64,000 bases of DNA, taken from contig CM049317.1 of the NCBI GenBank assembly GCA_026874595.1, forward strand, positions 66,878,618-66,942,617, read 5' to 3'. The stretch's first letter is position 1. The number at the start of each line of letters is the position of its first letter. This document shows positions 45,690 to 56,747 of this stretch, one piece after another. Both the position numbers and the translations under genes were made by a program. The notes under the pieces are model-generated. The model saw only the letters and a list, made by a program, of their open reading frames with translations, searched no databases and was not told the origin of the DNA. The stretch is from Sipunculus nudus. Its lineage: Eukaryota > Annelida > Sipuncula > Golfingiida > Sipunculidae.

Positions 45690-47216
45690 GTCGCTCAGCT
45701 GAATTTAAAGAGCCTTGAACAATGGGCAAAAAGATTCAAGAGTGCTCAAAATCATGTATTTTTCAAAAGACCTTAGAAATCAAGAGTCATCTTATTCTAC
45801 ATCCACCTGCTACCATTTGTGCCCAATAGACTAATAGTCTTCACACAGCTTGCAGAAAAGAGGTCACAGTGACATTTCAGGTTTCCTAGGATTTTTTAAG
45901 AACCTCCCTAAAAGGTTTGTATGAGGATTCTAGGCCAAATTAATACATTTTGTGTCCCATCTGACTCACCGAGTGCTTAACATAATGTTTTCGTCCCTCA
46001 TCCGCAAAATACAGGTTACCATGAGAGATTTGCCTTTGACCTCCCTGAATGTAAAGTTAGAAGTTTCTAGGCCTAACGTTACGATTGGTGCCCTATTAAC
46101 AGCAAGACCGCTTCATTTGAAGGTCTCCAAAATAGAGAAAAAATGCGTAAAAATTATAAAAATACAGGTTGCGCCCCCAATCCACAGGAACCGATGAAAC
46201 ACTTCATGTTCAATATGCATGCAAAGAATCATGACGATCAATGCATTAATTATTCAGATACTAGAGGTTTTGTATCAAATGTTTTTACGGGTTTTTTTAA
46301 TGAGCCCATTAGCTCAAGAGTAAAAATTCGAGAAAAAAATACAGGTGGCACCACCAGTCTGTGGGAACTGATGATACGCTCCATGATCAATATGCATGCA
46401 AAAAATCATGGCGATCAATACAATAGTTATACAGATACTTGGGGTTTTTGTATCAATGTTTTTAATTATCCGAGAGGGGGGGGGGGCTTTTATGAGCCTC
46501 ATGGCTACTGCAGGTTGTATCACATTTTCAATCATTCTGGGGGTACTTACATGTCCCAGGCTCGGAGGATATGGGTATAAGAAAGCTAATTTTAGGTTTT
46601 AAAGAGATTATTTATTGACCTCCCAGGATGTTAAGTTAGAAGATTGTAGGTCCAACGATTACGATTTGTGCCCTGTTAACAAATGACCGCTTCATTTGAA
46701 GGTTTTTAATGGAGAAAAAATTGTACTTACTTGGTACTTACGGGCCTCAAAGCTCGGAGGATATGGGTAACAGAGACCTTATTTCAGGTTTCCACTGAGA
46801 TTTTAATGAACCTCCCAGGATATCAAGTCAGGAGATTCTCGCCCTGTTAACAGATGACCGCTTCATTTGAATGTCTCAAAAATAGAGCCCCCAATCTACA
46901 GGAACCGATGAAACACTTCATGTTCAATATGCATGCAAAAATCATGACGATCAATGTATTAATAATTCAGATACTGGAGGTTTTGTATCAACTGTTTTTG
47001 TGGGGTTATTTATAAGCCCGATAGCTCAAGAGGTTTCAATTACAGAGACCGAGTTTCGGTTGTCCAAGGAGATTTTTCATGGGCCTCCTTGGATGTACAT
47101 TAAGAAGATTCTAGGTCTAACGGTTACGATTTGTGCCTGGTTAACGGACGGACGACGAACAAAGAGTGATCGCTATAGCTCGGATGACTTTCAGTCAGCT
47201 GAGCTAATAAACGGAT
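45690..47216. repeat. Dispersed ~1.5-kb element abutting copy B's stop codon
   Basis: Starts CGCTCAGCTGAATTT and ends CAGTCAGCTGAGCTAATAA; the ends are near-inverted. It shares internal units (TTAGAAG.TTCTAGG, AACGATTACGATTTGTGCC) with 38.9-40.3 kb and has extra repeats of ATGCATGCAAA.AATCATG. Its right end is only about 9 bases from the TAA of copy B. Confidence 0.7.
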
Positions 47217-47224
47217 TCTAGACC

Positions 47225-48582
47225 TTAAGAATAGCACGTTTCTCCTTGTGGGACGTGCTTCTTACACGCCCCTTTCATACAGTTCATGACGTCATTAGCG
47301 GTGTCAATGCCAGAAAGGTAAGCTCCATGCATATACCCATAATAATTCTTAGAGGTAGCTTCTCCTGCAAAATAAAGTCTGTGCAGAGGTGCTTGAAAAT
47401 CTTTGAGGTCATCTCCAGTCATCCCGTAAGGTCTATTGGAGTAGGCCCCATAGAAAAGTGGATCCGTAGCGATTCGTGACACAAGTACATCCAACGGATC
47501 GTCAATTTGTTGCCCATAAATCTTCCGCAGCACCACCATCGCCTCATCTTTAATTTCTTCATCACTCATCTTACCAAATCTTACTGCTTCTAGCTCCGTG
47601 ACCGTCAGTTCAATTATGTTTGTTTTATTGGGTTGTAATTTATCCAGATTCATCCAAATAGGGAAGTAGCCGCGTCGGCTCGTTGCGTACAAAATGTATG
47701 CATTATCGTCCCAGAATGGTAGATCCCCTGCAAATTTAAGATAAACCACCATATACATTGCAAAAGTCAGCTTATGAATCGCTCTCCTCTTCCATTCCGG
47801 TAACTGCGGTGTGAAGGTTATCACCTCTTTTTGTAGAACGCCTAAACTAACTGTTAAAATACAGAAATCAGCCGAATACTTATCGCCGGTCTTAGTTTGC
47901 ACCGAGCATCCTTTGTCGCTGTATTCAACACTGGAGACCCACCGGTTGTATTTCAGCCTCGAGTCCTGCAAAGACAGATACTCACTGGCGTAAAAGTGGG
48001 CAATGGTTTCTATGCCTCTTGGATCGGCTATGTAAAAATCTGAGTCTTCAAAGGTTTTATACGTTAAGTCTGTTAAGTATCTCAGCGAGAAAAGCCGTGT
48101 ATTCTCAGCATACTCGAAATCATACTCAAAATATTCCACGGCCTGCTCTACTGGAGAATGTGCCTCCCATCCAAGCATCCGCAAGGCTTGCATTAAGCTA
48201 ACATCGGGAAATTTATTTTCAATATATCGACGCCTTTCTGTTTCTATGTCCTCTATGACGTCGGTAAAAGCATTATCGTATATTTCATCAGCTTCGTCTG
48301 TGACGTCACCGCCGGTCTCATTTCTGAAAATATAGTCCTCGAAGTCATCGATTTTACCGCCGAGGTTCACGCGCTTGGCCAAGTCCCAAATTGGATTACC
48401 TTCAAGCCCCTGTACCCAGTGGGCTCCCAACGCAACCGTGATCCCACCGAACTGTGTACTTTTCATTCGGCCCCCGATTCTGTCCGACGCCTCCAGAATG
48501 GTGAAGTTGACACCTTGGTCGTGGAGAGTTCTCGCAGCTGTTAGTCCGGACATTCCTGCCCCAATAATTATCACCCGTTTTC
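47225..48582 (-). CDS. Copy B exon 3: complete oxidase domain
   Basis: 1358 nt from acceptor TTTGTTTCAG to TAA, uninterrupted. An in-frame ATG further upstream (48638) lies in the intron and is not the start, because the phase-1 join to exon 2 rebuilds the Gly before KRVIIIGAGMSG. Landmarks: IADPRG, LTFAMYMVVYLKF, NRPYGMTGDD, MHGAYLSGIDTA and a Cys-containing C-terminus (CMKGACKKHVPQGETC). Confidence 0.9.
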
Positions 48583-51500
48583 CTGAAACAAAAGAAAGAA
48601 CTCTTTTAATATCTCCGCAAAGGAGGCTATATTTAAACACACCGCTAACAATATTTTTAAGTATATTATAATGTTGGGGTTATAAAGCGGATAATGGGTT
48701 GATGTGGCATTCTAATTGTTGGATAATTTCTTCATCCGCAGGCAATCATTCAGTATAGTTACAGTGCTTGTTGCTATGATGTGCCCATTTCTGATAATAA
48801 TTACAACTCGGGGGAAAACGTTGTCCTTACCCCCCAATCTTAATAACGAACATTAATGTATTTACCATTAATATTATAATTATGATGATGACAATTATGA
48901 TAATAATCATTAGATATTTTGTTATTATATGAAGCGGTTTGAGGTGCTGTTGTGTGTGAAGCATTTCGGAAGAAAAAATGAATAAACCGGAACACGGGCA
49001 GTCGACAACTAGCATTCGTGTCCGCAAAATCATATGGACAAGGATTAAGTACCGCATGGAATATTTCCTGACGTAACAACCCGCTAAAATAAATGGTATC
49101 AGAGATAACGGAAGCATTCGAACCGATTGAGAGTGGCTGGCGACACCGATCATGCGTAAAATATAAAGCTATTTAAAATCGGCTCTATGCAATCTAGATC
49201 TTTTACAATCTTATACAATATTTTCTCGCTTTCTCATTTTTACCTCTTGCAGATGTTTCTGTATTTATTCCACTTATATTAACATGACTTGCCAGTGAAT
49301 ATAAGAAGTCGCCCGAGTTGGGAATCGCGTCTACGATCTCTAGATCAGGAGTCCTGCACGTAACTAACTGAGCCGTGACACAAGTAGGAAATATTTTTTC
49401 TTCATATACAGCTACCAGTTAAACGCCACATCTTCCGTAAATGGGGATTTATTTTGTATATTTGCTAAATTTAATGTTAAGGTGGGGAACCTAGGTCCCC
49501 CGGACCCCTCCTTCTTGTAAAATAACTGCAAAGTGTGAGAAAAATCAAATAAGGGAGTTTCTCAGGAAAAAAATTATTAATCTAATGATGTAAGAAATAA
49601 AAAGTCTTAACCAAGCGGACATGTGTGTCCGATTCTAAACAAGTGCCCCACCATCTTATACATACAACATTTTTGTCCCACACCTCAATCCACCTCGGAG
49701 ATGTGATTTTTTTAAAAAAGTACACGTATGGATGAACGCCATGTCAAACATCTTGTGTAGTTTGCGCAACCAATCTTGTACAAGAAACAAAGCTATTCAG
49801 GATGTATCTTGTCCGTCCGACTTGTGAAATTCTATTCTGAGCTATAAGCATGGACGTATAAGAAGCAGCAGCTCGCCACCAGGCTCGTATACAAAGAAGA
49901 CGGCGAGTCAAAATATGCAAAATTCATTCGACCACTCCCTAGGTGTGTGTGCATAATTTTCCATTTAACCAATTGGACGCCATGCAGGTAGCAACGCCTA
50001 TCTGTGGACAGCTTAAAACTTTCAAAGTTCTTCATTCAAAATTGCGGGTTAAAACATCAAATCATCCCGGACATTTGTGTGATTTTCACACAAAATGGCC
50101 ACGAATTAATTAGACGCATAATCCATTGAAAGTGGCACCACCAATCTTTTTCAGGCCGCAGTTCAATGAAGCCAGGTTTTGAAAAACGGTGTCCCCAAGG
50201 ATTCACAGTTCGTAAGAAACGAACCCAGCGGCGGCGGCGGAACAGAGTACCCGCGAAACGTCATATAAGAAACTTTTGCCTCAAACTTTTGCCCTTTCTT
50301 TACAGTAAGTAGGTGTTTTCTATAGAATTGTGATGAGATTTCCTCAAATGTAACGACTAGGATGATGGTAAGAATCTAGATATTGTTCAAATACAGTTAT
50401 CGCATATTTTATAGTATAAATATAAATACGCGTGAGTCGGACCTGATAAATCTCATATTTATTTACTGAGAATAAATTGCGTACAACCCTCTGCTGTTGA
50501 CATCTATCTAATACTTATAAAAGGAATTCTGTTTGTCTGTTCGCAATGTTCTCTAAAACCGCGTTGTATACAATTGTGTGCCTTGCATTATTTTATAGGT
50601 TATTACGCCCGCAGTGACATAGGCGATATGAGAATAAATAATTCTTAATGTACATATAATTTTGAGTGATTTTTCCGATTTTACTGACTTGCACAGAGGT
50701 AAGACAGAGCACAGCCGAACTGCCTTCGGCAATGACCGGAATGCATGCATCGTGGTCTTTCAACCTCAAACACTACTATTGTTCATATGAATAAAGCTTG
50801 CTTTCAGTGAGGGATTTGAGCCTGTCGGGCCTTTCATTTGAACGAGGCTCTCACCCACGTGCGTGGTCAGTAAAAGAGAAAAACACATGTTACTCGCTTT
50901 ATGAAATGGAGAGTTCAACCCAGGAGGAATAATGACAAAACCTAGTTCAAGGTCCCAATTTCACGAACAGGCGTTGGTTGGGTGGGGGGAGTAGTGTCTG
51001 GGATTTCAGGCCTCAAAATTTGTCTGATATGATGAAAAAGCTTGCGGCGGTTGAAAATGAATACGGACCCTTTGCATGGAGTCCCGTTGGGTCCGCTTCT
51101 GCTACTTACGAGGTATGCATATTTCTATTTCTTTCTTCAGGAACAGTTTCCTTGCAACGTACATTTGATACATCTTTCATGTGTTCCTCACATCAACCTT
51201 ATCTTTATACGTCCAACGATAAAATCCAGTCGAATATCATCGAAAACCTGAATGCCCCCGCGTCTCATTCCGCTTCGCAATATAAACACCATCACTGACC
51301 AGGTCTTCAAGGTAAACATACCGGGGTATAAATTTCTTGCCACGAGGACAGCCCCACAATATAAATGTTAAAAATCTTGGAGCAACTGCAGGATCACTCA
51401 CACACTGTTATGAGTTTATAAGGACGGACGGTATGATGTCTAGGATTCATGTAATTTAAAAGTAAGTGGCAAAATTAAGATACAAGCAGCTGGACATAGA

Positions 51501-52190
51501 AACGCTTTCTGTTCACAGAAGTGTTGTGCCTCAGAGAAGAGCGTGAGTTATTTTGCAGTCGTGCCAAAATGTTTATACATATCTTATGGAGACAGTTTCC
51601 CATTGAAAACCTATATTTTTTATTAACTTTTTAAATAAAAAAAATGAGCCAACATTTCACATCTCAGTTAATCTCCCCAACCCCGGTAATAAGCCCGGTA
51701 TACCGGGTCTATTAGCTAGTGAATATATAAAATAAAGTCAACCGAACATTGTTGAACGCTGCATTTTGATCAGTTCTATTAACACGCACGAGATGGCGCT
51801 GAACCGACCTACCTGTTTTCCAGTCACCATCAGGCTGTGATGTCGTGGGAACGTCTAAACTTGTTTCAGGCAGCTTCGTGGTCATAGGGTCCTGCTGCTC
51901 CAAGCCGGTTGTCGTCACACCATAAATAATGAGGGTCAAGGCCACCCCTGCCGCAAGGAGAAGAAATATCAGCCCCGCACCGATAACCCATCGTCCTTGT
52001 CTAAAAAGGATTGGATATATTTAAAAAAAAACATTCTTCTATCATATAACATCTTTTTATATAATCTTTAAGTAAATGTGAAGTTTATGGGTTTTTTTTT
52101 TTTATAAAGCCTTATTTCACAGCTTTTTAGCAATATTTTTGAAAGAATTATATTTTGATTAACAGATGTATAATTAAGCAAAAATAAGGG

Positions 52191-52242
<52 letters not shown>

Positions 52243-52623
52243 GTAATAAAAACACCGTTAAATTGGACAAAAGTAGTGGACAATTGTGATTCCGCCAATA
52301 ACGTCGTTCGTGACGTTGTATACATCGTCAGGTAAATTAAGAGCATTCAAACACATATTTACATGGTTTACGCCTCATTGACAAGGTAAAAACAGGGAAT
52401 ATTTAATAATAATAATAATATCTTATATTAAAACCTTATCTCATTATATTTAGTATATTGTTACGTTTATGTCCACTTTAAAACGTATAATGTCCGGTGA
52501 TACTTCATAACAATCCTGATATTATGGTATGTCAATGATTGTAAGAATAAGCCAATCATATTCTTTCTTACAAAATAAGCAGTAACAACATACTGCAAGT
52601 GTAACACAAATTTCGTTTTCGTT

Positions 52624-52700
<77 letters not shown>

Positions 52701-55700
52701 TTAACAATTATGTCTGGTAATATAAGAACAAATAAACATATATTAAACGAGAAAGGGAATAGTGAATGGTGTTTGCATATGCATGATGATGGCGTATGAC
52801 CACGCAGTTTATGAAACAAGTATTTCTATTGGTTTAAAAGAGATCTGTCATAGGATGAAAACATTTAACTAGATATGCGGAAAATAGGATTAATTGTAAG
52901 GGCATTGATTTTTTAATCACATGTAGGTACGTTACACATTACAAACATATTTTATGATATAATATATGGATTTTAAGTATTTGCAGCTAGTATTTACCGA
53001 GTTCAAAAGCATATTAAATACCACTCCTGGTTTCAGTCAAAATATGGCTGACATTCAACGTATATAGAGTATTATACCGTCCCAAAACGGTATTTAATAA
53101 TCCTTTTATAAAATAAAATATTAATAGAAAGACACAATATGTATTGTTTATAATCATGATGTGACTTATTTTTATATATTGAAGACAATGATAAATGAAA
53201 CGCGACATATATTGCGATTTTTATATCCTGACGTCAGCAACGTACTGAATAACGGTATGGTGGACGAACAGAAAAAAGGTCGATATTTTCGATTTTCAAC
53301 ACGTTACTCCTTAAAAAAGGGACAACTGATTATATATCCCTTATTTTATACACATTAAAGTCTCTTTTGCAAATATACAAAAATGTATAGCAAGATTTTG
53401 ATATATAAATCGTCTTATACAGCTTTACCAAAAAAAACCCTGAACTACACAATTACCGTTCTTTACAATAAACAGTCTACATGGATACATTTCTGAAAGC
53501 TTGCAAAGTTTCCTATATTAAAATTATTTATTTCAACAGGAAGGCTGTTGTGTAATTACTTTGTATATCAAATAATTTTCCCAATATGCACAGAACCAAG
53601 ATTGTATCGACTCTATTATAAAAAACTAGATATGGTCGGACAATGGTCCTCAGAGGGCCCCGCGTTTCTGCAAGTGCTGGACTTGTTTACATATGGGTAT
53701 AAAATTAAGTTAAATTTGAAAAATATGACAAACAGAAACAGGTTTTTATCCACATGCATGAGGGAAAAAAATACTACTGGATCAAATGATATTAAAGAAG
53801 ATATGTCTGAAATAATGTGTGCAATAGAAAATCACCGAATGTAATCTGTTAGCCATATTTGATTTTGAGCCAGTCTGTAATTCAATAGGTCTGGAGCCCT
53901 CATAGGCACCAATGATCCCTGTGAAATTGGGAAATCTGCAGGAGGTTGTTGTTAGGTTATTGTGTCCGAAAGAAAATCAGCCATTTTGCTGTTGCGGCCA
54001 TATTGGAATTCCAACAGGTCTGTAATTCAATAGGTCTGGAGCCCTCATTGGTACCAATCATCCCTGTGAATTTGGGAAAGCTGCAGTATGTTGTTGTCGA
54101 GATATCGTGCGCGAAAGGAAATCAGCGATTGGGCTGCGGCGGCCATATTGGAATTCCGACAAGTATGTAATTTGATAGGTCTGGAGCCCTCATAGGTACC
54201 AATCATCCCTGTGAATTTGGGAAAGCTGCACTATGTTGTTGTTGAGTTATCGCGCGCGAAAGAAAATCAGCGATTGGGCTGTGGCAGCGTTATTGAAATT
54301 CCGACAAGTCTCTAATTCGATAGGGCTGGAGCCCTTATAGGTACCAATCAACCCTGTTAATTTGGGAAAGCTGTTGTTGTTGAGTTATTGTGCGTGAAAG
54401 AAAGTGTCCCTGACGGAAGGACGGACTGACGCGGTGATCACTATAGAGCACCGCTTGTCAAGCGGGACCCTAATAAACAGTTTTATTCGAACAGCCATAT
54501 TGTACATAAACATACTCTAATATCTGAATAATTAGGCCTGCTTTTTCTGAGCGTACAGCATAGGGCTCAGGTCGGGAGATTCTGAATATCAAGCTGTACC
54601 CAGGACCTGGCTTACCAGGGTAATCGCTCTAAAGTTTAATTTTTAGGCCTTGCTCCGTAGCCGTGTATCTCTGGGAAGTCCTCCGAGTTATGACCAAGCA
54701 GCCGGGATATATACACACAAAAGACGCGCAGGTACGACACACACCGGGCTTGGTTGACTGAGCCTTTACAACATATGAAGTAAAGGGTTTGGCTTCAAAT
54801 TAACCCACAATATTTCTAAAAAAAAGCGGGTCCTGTGACCTTGACCTTTGACCTCATAGTCCTTAAATCAATAGGGTTCATGCCCCACAGAGGGCAATAT
54901 ATAAGTCAAGTTTGAAATCCATATGTCAATCAATACTGGAGTTATCGCTATTGGAAATCTTATAGTTTCAATAAAATTCAGCAGTCTTAAAAAAAAGGGA
55001 AACAATGCATCCAAAATATAAAAAAAAATACAGGTGGCGCCACCAGTCTTCAGGGAACTGAAGAATCAAATCATAATCAATAATCAGACCAGGTTTCAGG
55101 ACACCACTAGATCATCCACAGCTGCGAAACTGACATAACTGCTGTATTTGATGGTTTCAAAAACAAACAAACAAAATCGTATCAATTAGAAAAATACAGG
55201 TCGCGCCACCAGTTTTCTGGAACGGACAAGACTAGTCATGGCCAATTTTCAAGGCAAGATTTATGGCAATCCATACATTAATTATCAAGATACTGGAAGT
55301 TTTGTATTTACGAGCCCTATAGCTCGGAAGGAAAAGTTTGAACTGACCTAATTTCAGGTCTCAAAGGAGATTTTTATTATTCTAATTAGATATACAGTTA
55401 CAGAGGATAGCGGTTACGATTTGTGCCTTGCTAACGGACGGATAGACGGCCATACGGCAAAACGGCCGGACCCACGATGGCAAAGAGCCATTCCTATACC
55501 TCAGTTGACTTTCATTCAGCTGAGCTAAAAATTGTGGAGTTGTCTCATTCTTGATTCAGACGACGGCTTGGATGCAATAGTCCTGATGTCAACCATGCTC
55601 GGCGAACTACTCCTGCGAGACCTCGGTGTGTCATGCTCATTGCTAGGTCATAGCACCGAGGAATCCCCGAATAGCGCACTCTGTGAGTGAAACACATGAA

Positions 55701-56747
55701 TGTTGGGCAGTATTTCTTCATTTAGACCGCACCGCCTTAATTAAGATTCGAACTCCTGATCTCCTGGCTTTGAGCCCTACACAACACTGAAGAAAACGCT
55801 AGAGAATAAAAATGAAGCAAAATTGGAAATGCCTTTAAAATAGAATTAATAAAACTGTGAAAACAACACAACCATTTTTTTTGTACGAGTCCTGAACCTT
55901 GTCTTAAGAAGCCTAGGTGCGTTATCAAAGTAAAAGTGTATACTGGTCGATACCTGTATCAGGGACAGAACAAAAATATTCAACGCTCCCTGTCCGAATC
56001 CAAGTCCCCGGTTCATTTTCGGACTCAGCAGTTTAAGTATAAACTATGGATTTTCTCGTCAGTTTGCAGTGTTTGCAGAAATGTAGCATGCATCATTATG
56101 TTAACTAAAATCATGTTTGAAAACAAGATTTTGCTGTGGTCACTAAACAACACAAATCTCCTAATACACGCCTGTGGCGTCAATTTATCTTCAAGGCTGG
56201 GTGATGACCCACAGGCATGGGAGAGCAATCAAAGTTGAGATAACTTGTTTCTAAATACACATTTATATATGCATATATTTATCTCTTATTGTCTGTGTGA
56301 TATATATCAAATATATTACAATTCCGTACAAGGTTAAAAAAGGTTATGTTTCAAGTTTATATTAATTCTAAACCAGGTTTAGAAATGTAATTTTTTTAGT
56401 TATATCTGGAATGGAATTAATGTCTATAATTCTAATTTTTGATATACTTTTATTTTCTATATATAAAAATTATCTGATTAGCAGGGGAAATGATACGCCC
56501 CATCTCCTCTGCATTGACGACCCTGTACCCCACTTGTGTGTGTGTGTGTGTGTGTGTGCACAGATGAGTCAGTGGTGCCCTTACCAGCTTACCGAAGAGT
56601 TGTATGACTGCCAATTATGTATTGAAAGTCAGATCGTGGTCACAACCCTTTCCGTACCCAAACATAAATGATCACCCGCTGAACTTAAACACAATCAACA
56701 TAACTTTAACATCCTGGAAGGAGTCCTTACCTTGGAGATAAAGTCAT
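47225..56747 (-). CDS. Membrane-anchored flavin amine oxidase, copy B
   Basis: Three exons: 56747-56731 (17 nt), 52000-51813, 48582-47225; 1563 nt, 520 residues, phases 2 and 1 exactly as in copy A. Residues 1-10 are MTLSPRQGRW, about 11-32 a hydrophobic helix, then a longer Thr/Pro linker, then the flavin amine oxidase domain from about 70 (GAGMSG, EASDRIGGR, GAHWVQG, VSLGVLQ, YFAGEATSKNYYGY). I estimate roughly 70% identity to copy A in the oxidase domain. Predicted as a type II ecto-enzyme using FAD and producing hydrogen peroxide; substrate unknown. As in copy A, the flavin-contact lysine position is valine (Val347). No internal stops, so both copies look functional as genes. Confidence 0.85.
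49790..50260. repeat. Dispersed repeat with GGC run
   Basis: CAGGATGTATCTTGTCC, GTGGCACCACCAATC and AACCCAGCGGCGGCGGCGGA, then CCCGCGAAACG, parallel the end of the array at 24.6-24.74 kb. A further member of that family. Confidence 0.45.
50978..51110 (+). CDS. Exon-like open segment on the + strand (uncertain)
   Basis: Open frame with protein-like composition (DMMKKLAAVENEYGPFAWSP, then GSASATYE) ending at a GTATGC donor. It lies opposite to and inside intron 2 of copy B. I do not recognise the family and found no partner exon. It may be a retroposed fragment or chance. Confidence 0.2.
51813..52000 (-). CDS. Copy B exon 2: signal anchor and linker
   Basis: 188 nt between acceptor CCTTTTTAG and donor GTAGGT. 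It encodes a helix (WVIGAGLIFLLLAAGVALTL) and a Thr/Pro/Gln-rich linker (TTKLPETSLDVPTTSQPDGD) likely to be O-glycosylated if extracellular. It is eight codons longer than copy A's exon but has the same phases. Confidence 0.8.
52193..52237. repeat. AT microsatellite
   Basis: AT run. About 65 bases later comes AACGTCGTTCGTGACGTT, a short inverted repeat, followed by CATCGTCAGG. This resembles the ends of Penelope-like elements, but the match is too short to assign. Confidence 0.85.
52627..52700. repeat. Compound AT/GT microsatellite
   Basis: AT dinucleotides run directly into about 13 GT dinucleotides. Confidence 0.95.
53870..54475. repeat. 145-bp tandem repeat, four copies
   Basis: CTGGAGCCCT recurs at 53891, 54036, 54181 and 54326, an exact 145-bp spacing. 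Units share CCAAT.ATCCCTGTGAATTTG, GTTGTTG and GCGGCCATATTGGAATTCC. The array ends with GGAAGGACGGACTGACG and a hairpin, CCGCTTGTCAAGCGG. Confidence 0.85.
54540..54800 (+). repeat. Diverged tRNA-derived SINE
   Basis: CATAGGGCTCAGGTCGGGAGATTCTGAATATC resembles a worn tRNA-like head. The body words TTATGACCAAGCAGCCGGGAT and ACACACCGGGCTTGG match the SINE at 16.06-16.26 kb. Confidence 0.55.
54830..55535. repeat. Composite dispersed repeat
   Basis: TGACCTTGACCTTTGACCTC, then two blocks beginning AAATACAGGTGGCGCCACCA / AAATACAGGTCGCGCCACCA, ending in GGACGGATAGACGG and CAGTTGACTTTCATTCAGCTGAGCTAAAA. The last part matches the right end of the 45.7-47.2 kb element. Confidence 0.6.
55560..55800 (-). 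repeat. tRNA-derived SINE (minus strand)
   Basis: On the minus strand: TGTGTAGGGCTCAAAGCCAG, then GATCAGGAGTTCGAATC (B box). The body contains CACCGAGG and AGCACCGAGGAATCC-type repeats. Resembles the head of the 16.06-kb SINE. Confidence 0.55.
56731..56747 (-). CDS. Copy B exon 1: 17-nt coding start
   Basis: Encodes MTLSP plus AG of the next codon, then the consensus donor GTAAGG. Length and phase equal those of copy A's first exon. No earlier in-frame start was sought beyond this; the short basic N-terminus suits a signal anchor. Confidence 0.7.

Larger units (their letters stand above)
48583..51812 (-). other. Copy B intron 2
   Basis: A 3230-bp intron. Contents: a decayed tRNA-like segment at about 49.31-49.39 kb, a GGCGGCGGCGG-containing repeat at 49.79-50.26 kb related to the tail of the 24-kb array, and an exon-like piece on the opposite strand at 50.98-51.11 kb. 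Confidence 0.6.
52001..56730 (-). other. Copy B intron 1
   Basis: A 4730-bp intron filled with AT and GT microsatellites, a 145-bp tandem array, SINEs and GGACGG-tailed repeats. The stretch 52.7-53.85 kb shows only AT-rich DNA; a 98-codon + frame at 53.55 kb has no recognisable domain. Confidence 0.6.

Noticed and set aside
48583-48640. ATG at 48638 as the start of amine oxidase copy B
   Set aside because: It lies upstream of a good TTTGTTTCAG acceptor, and the exon joins in phase to a signal-anchor exon exactly as in copy A.
52290-52350. Penelope-like element end near AACGTCGTTCGTGACGTT
   Set aside because: Only a short resemblance; no reverse transcriptase or GIY-YIG sequence nearby.
53548-53844. 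98-codon + frame in copy B intron 1
   Set aside because: Composition is AT-driven, no domain is recognised, and there are no flanking splice or promoter signals.
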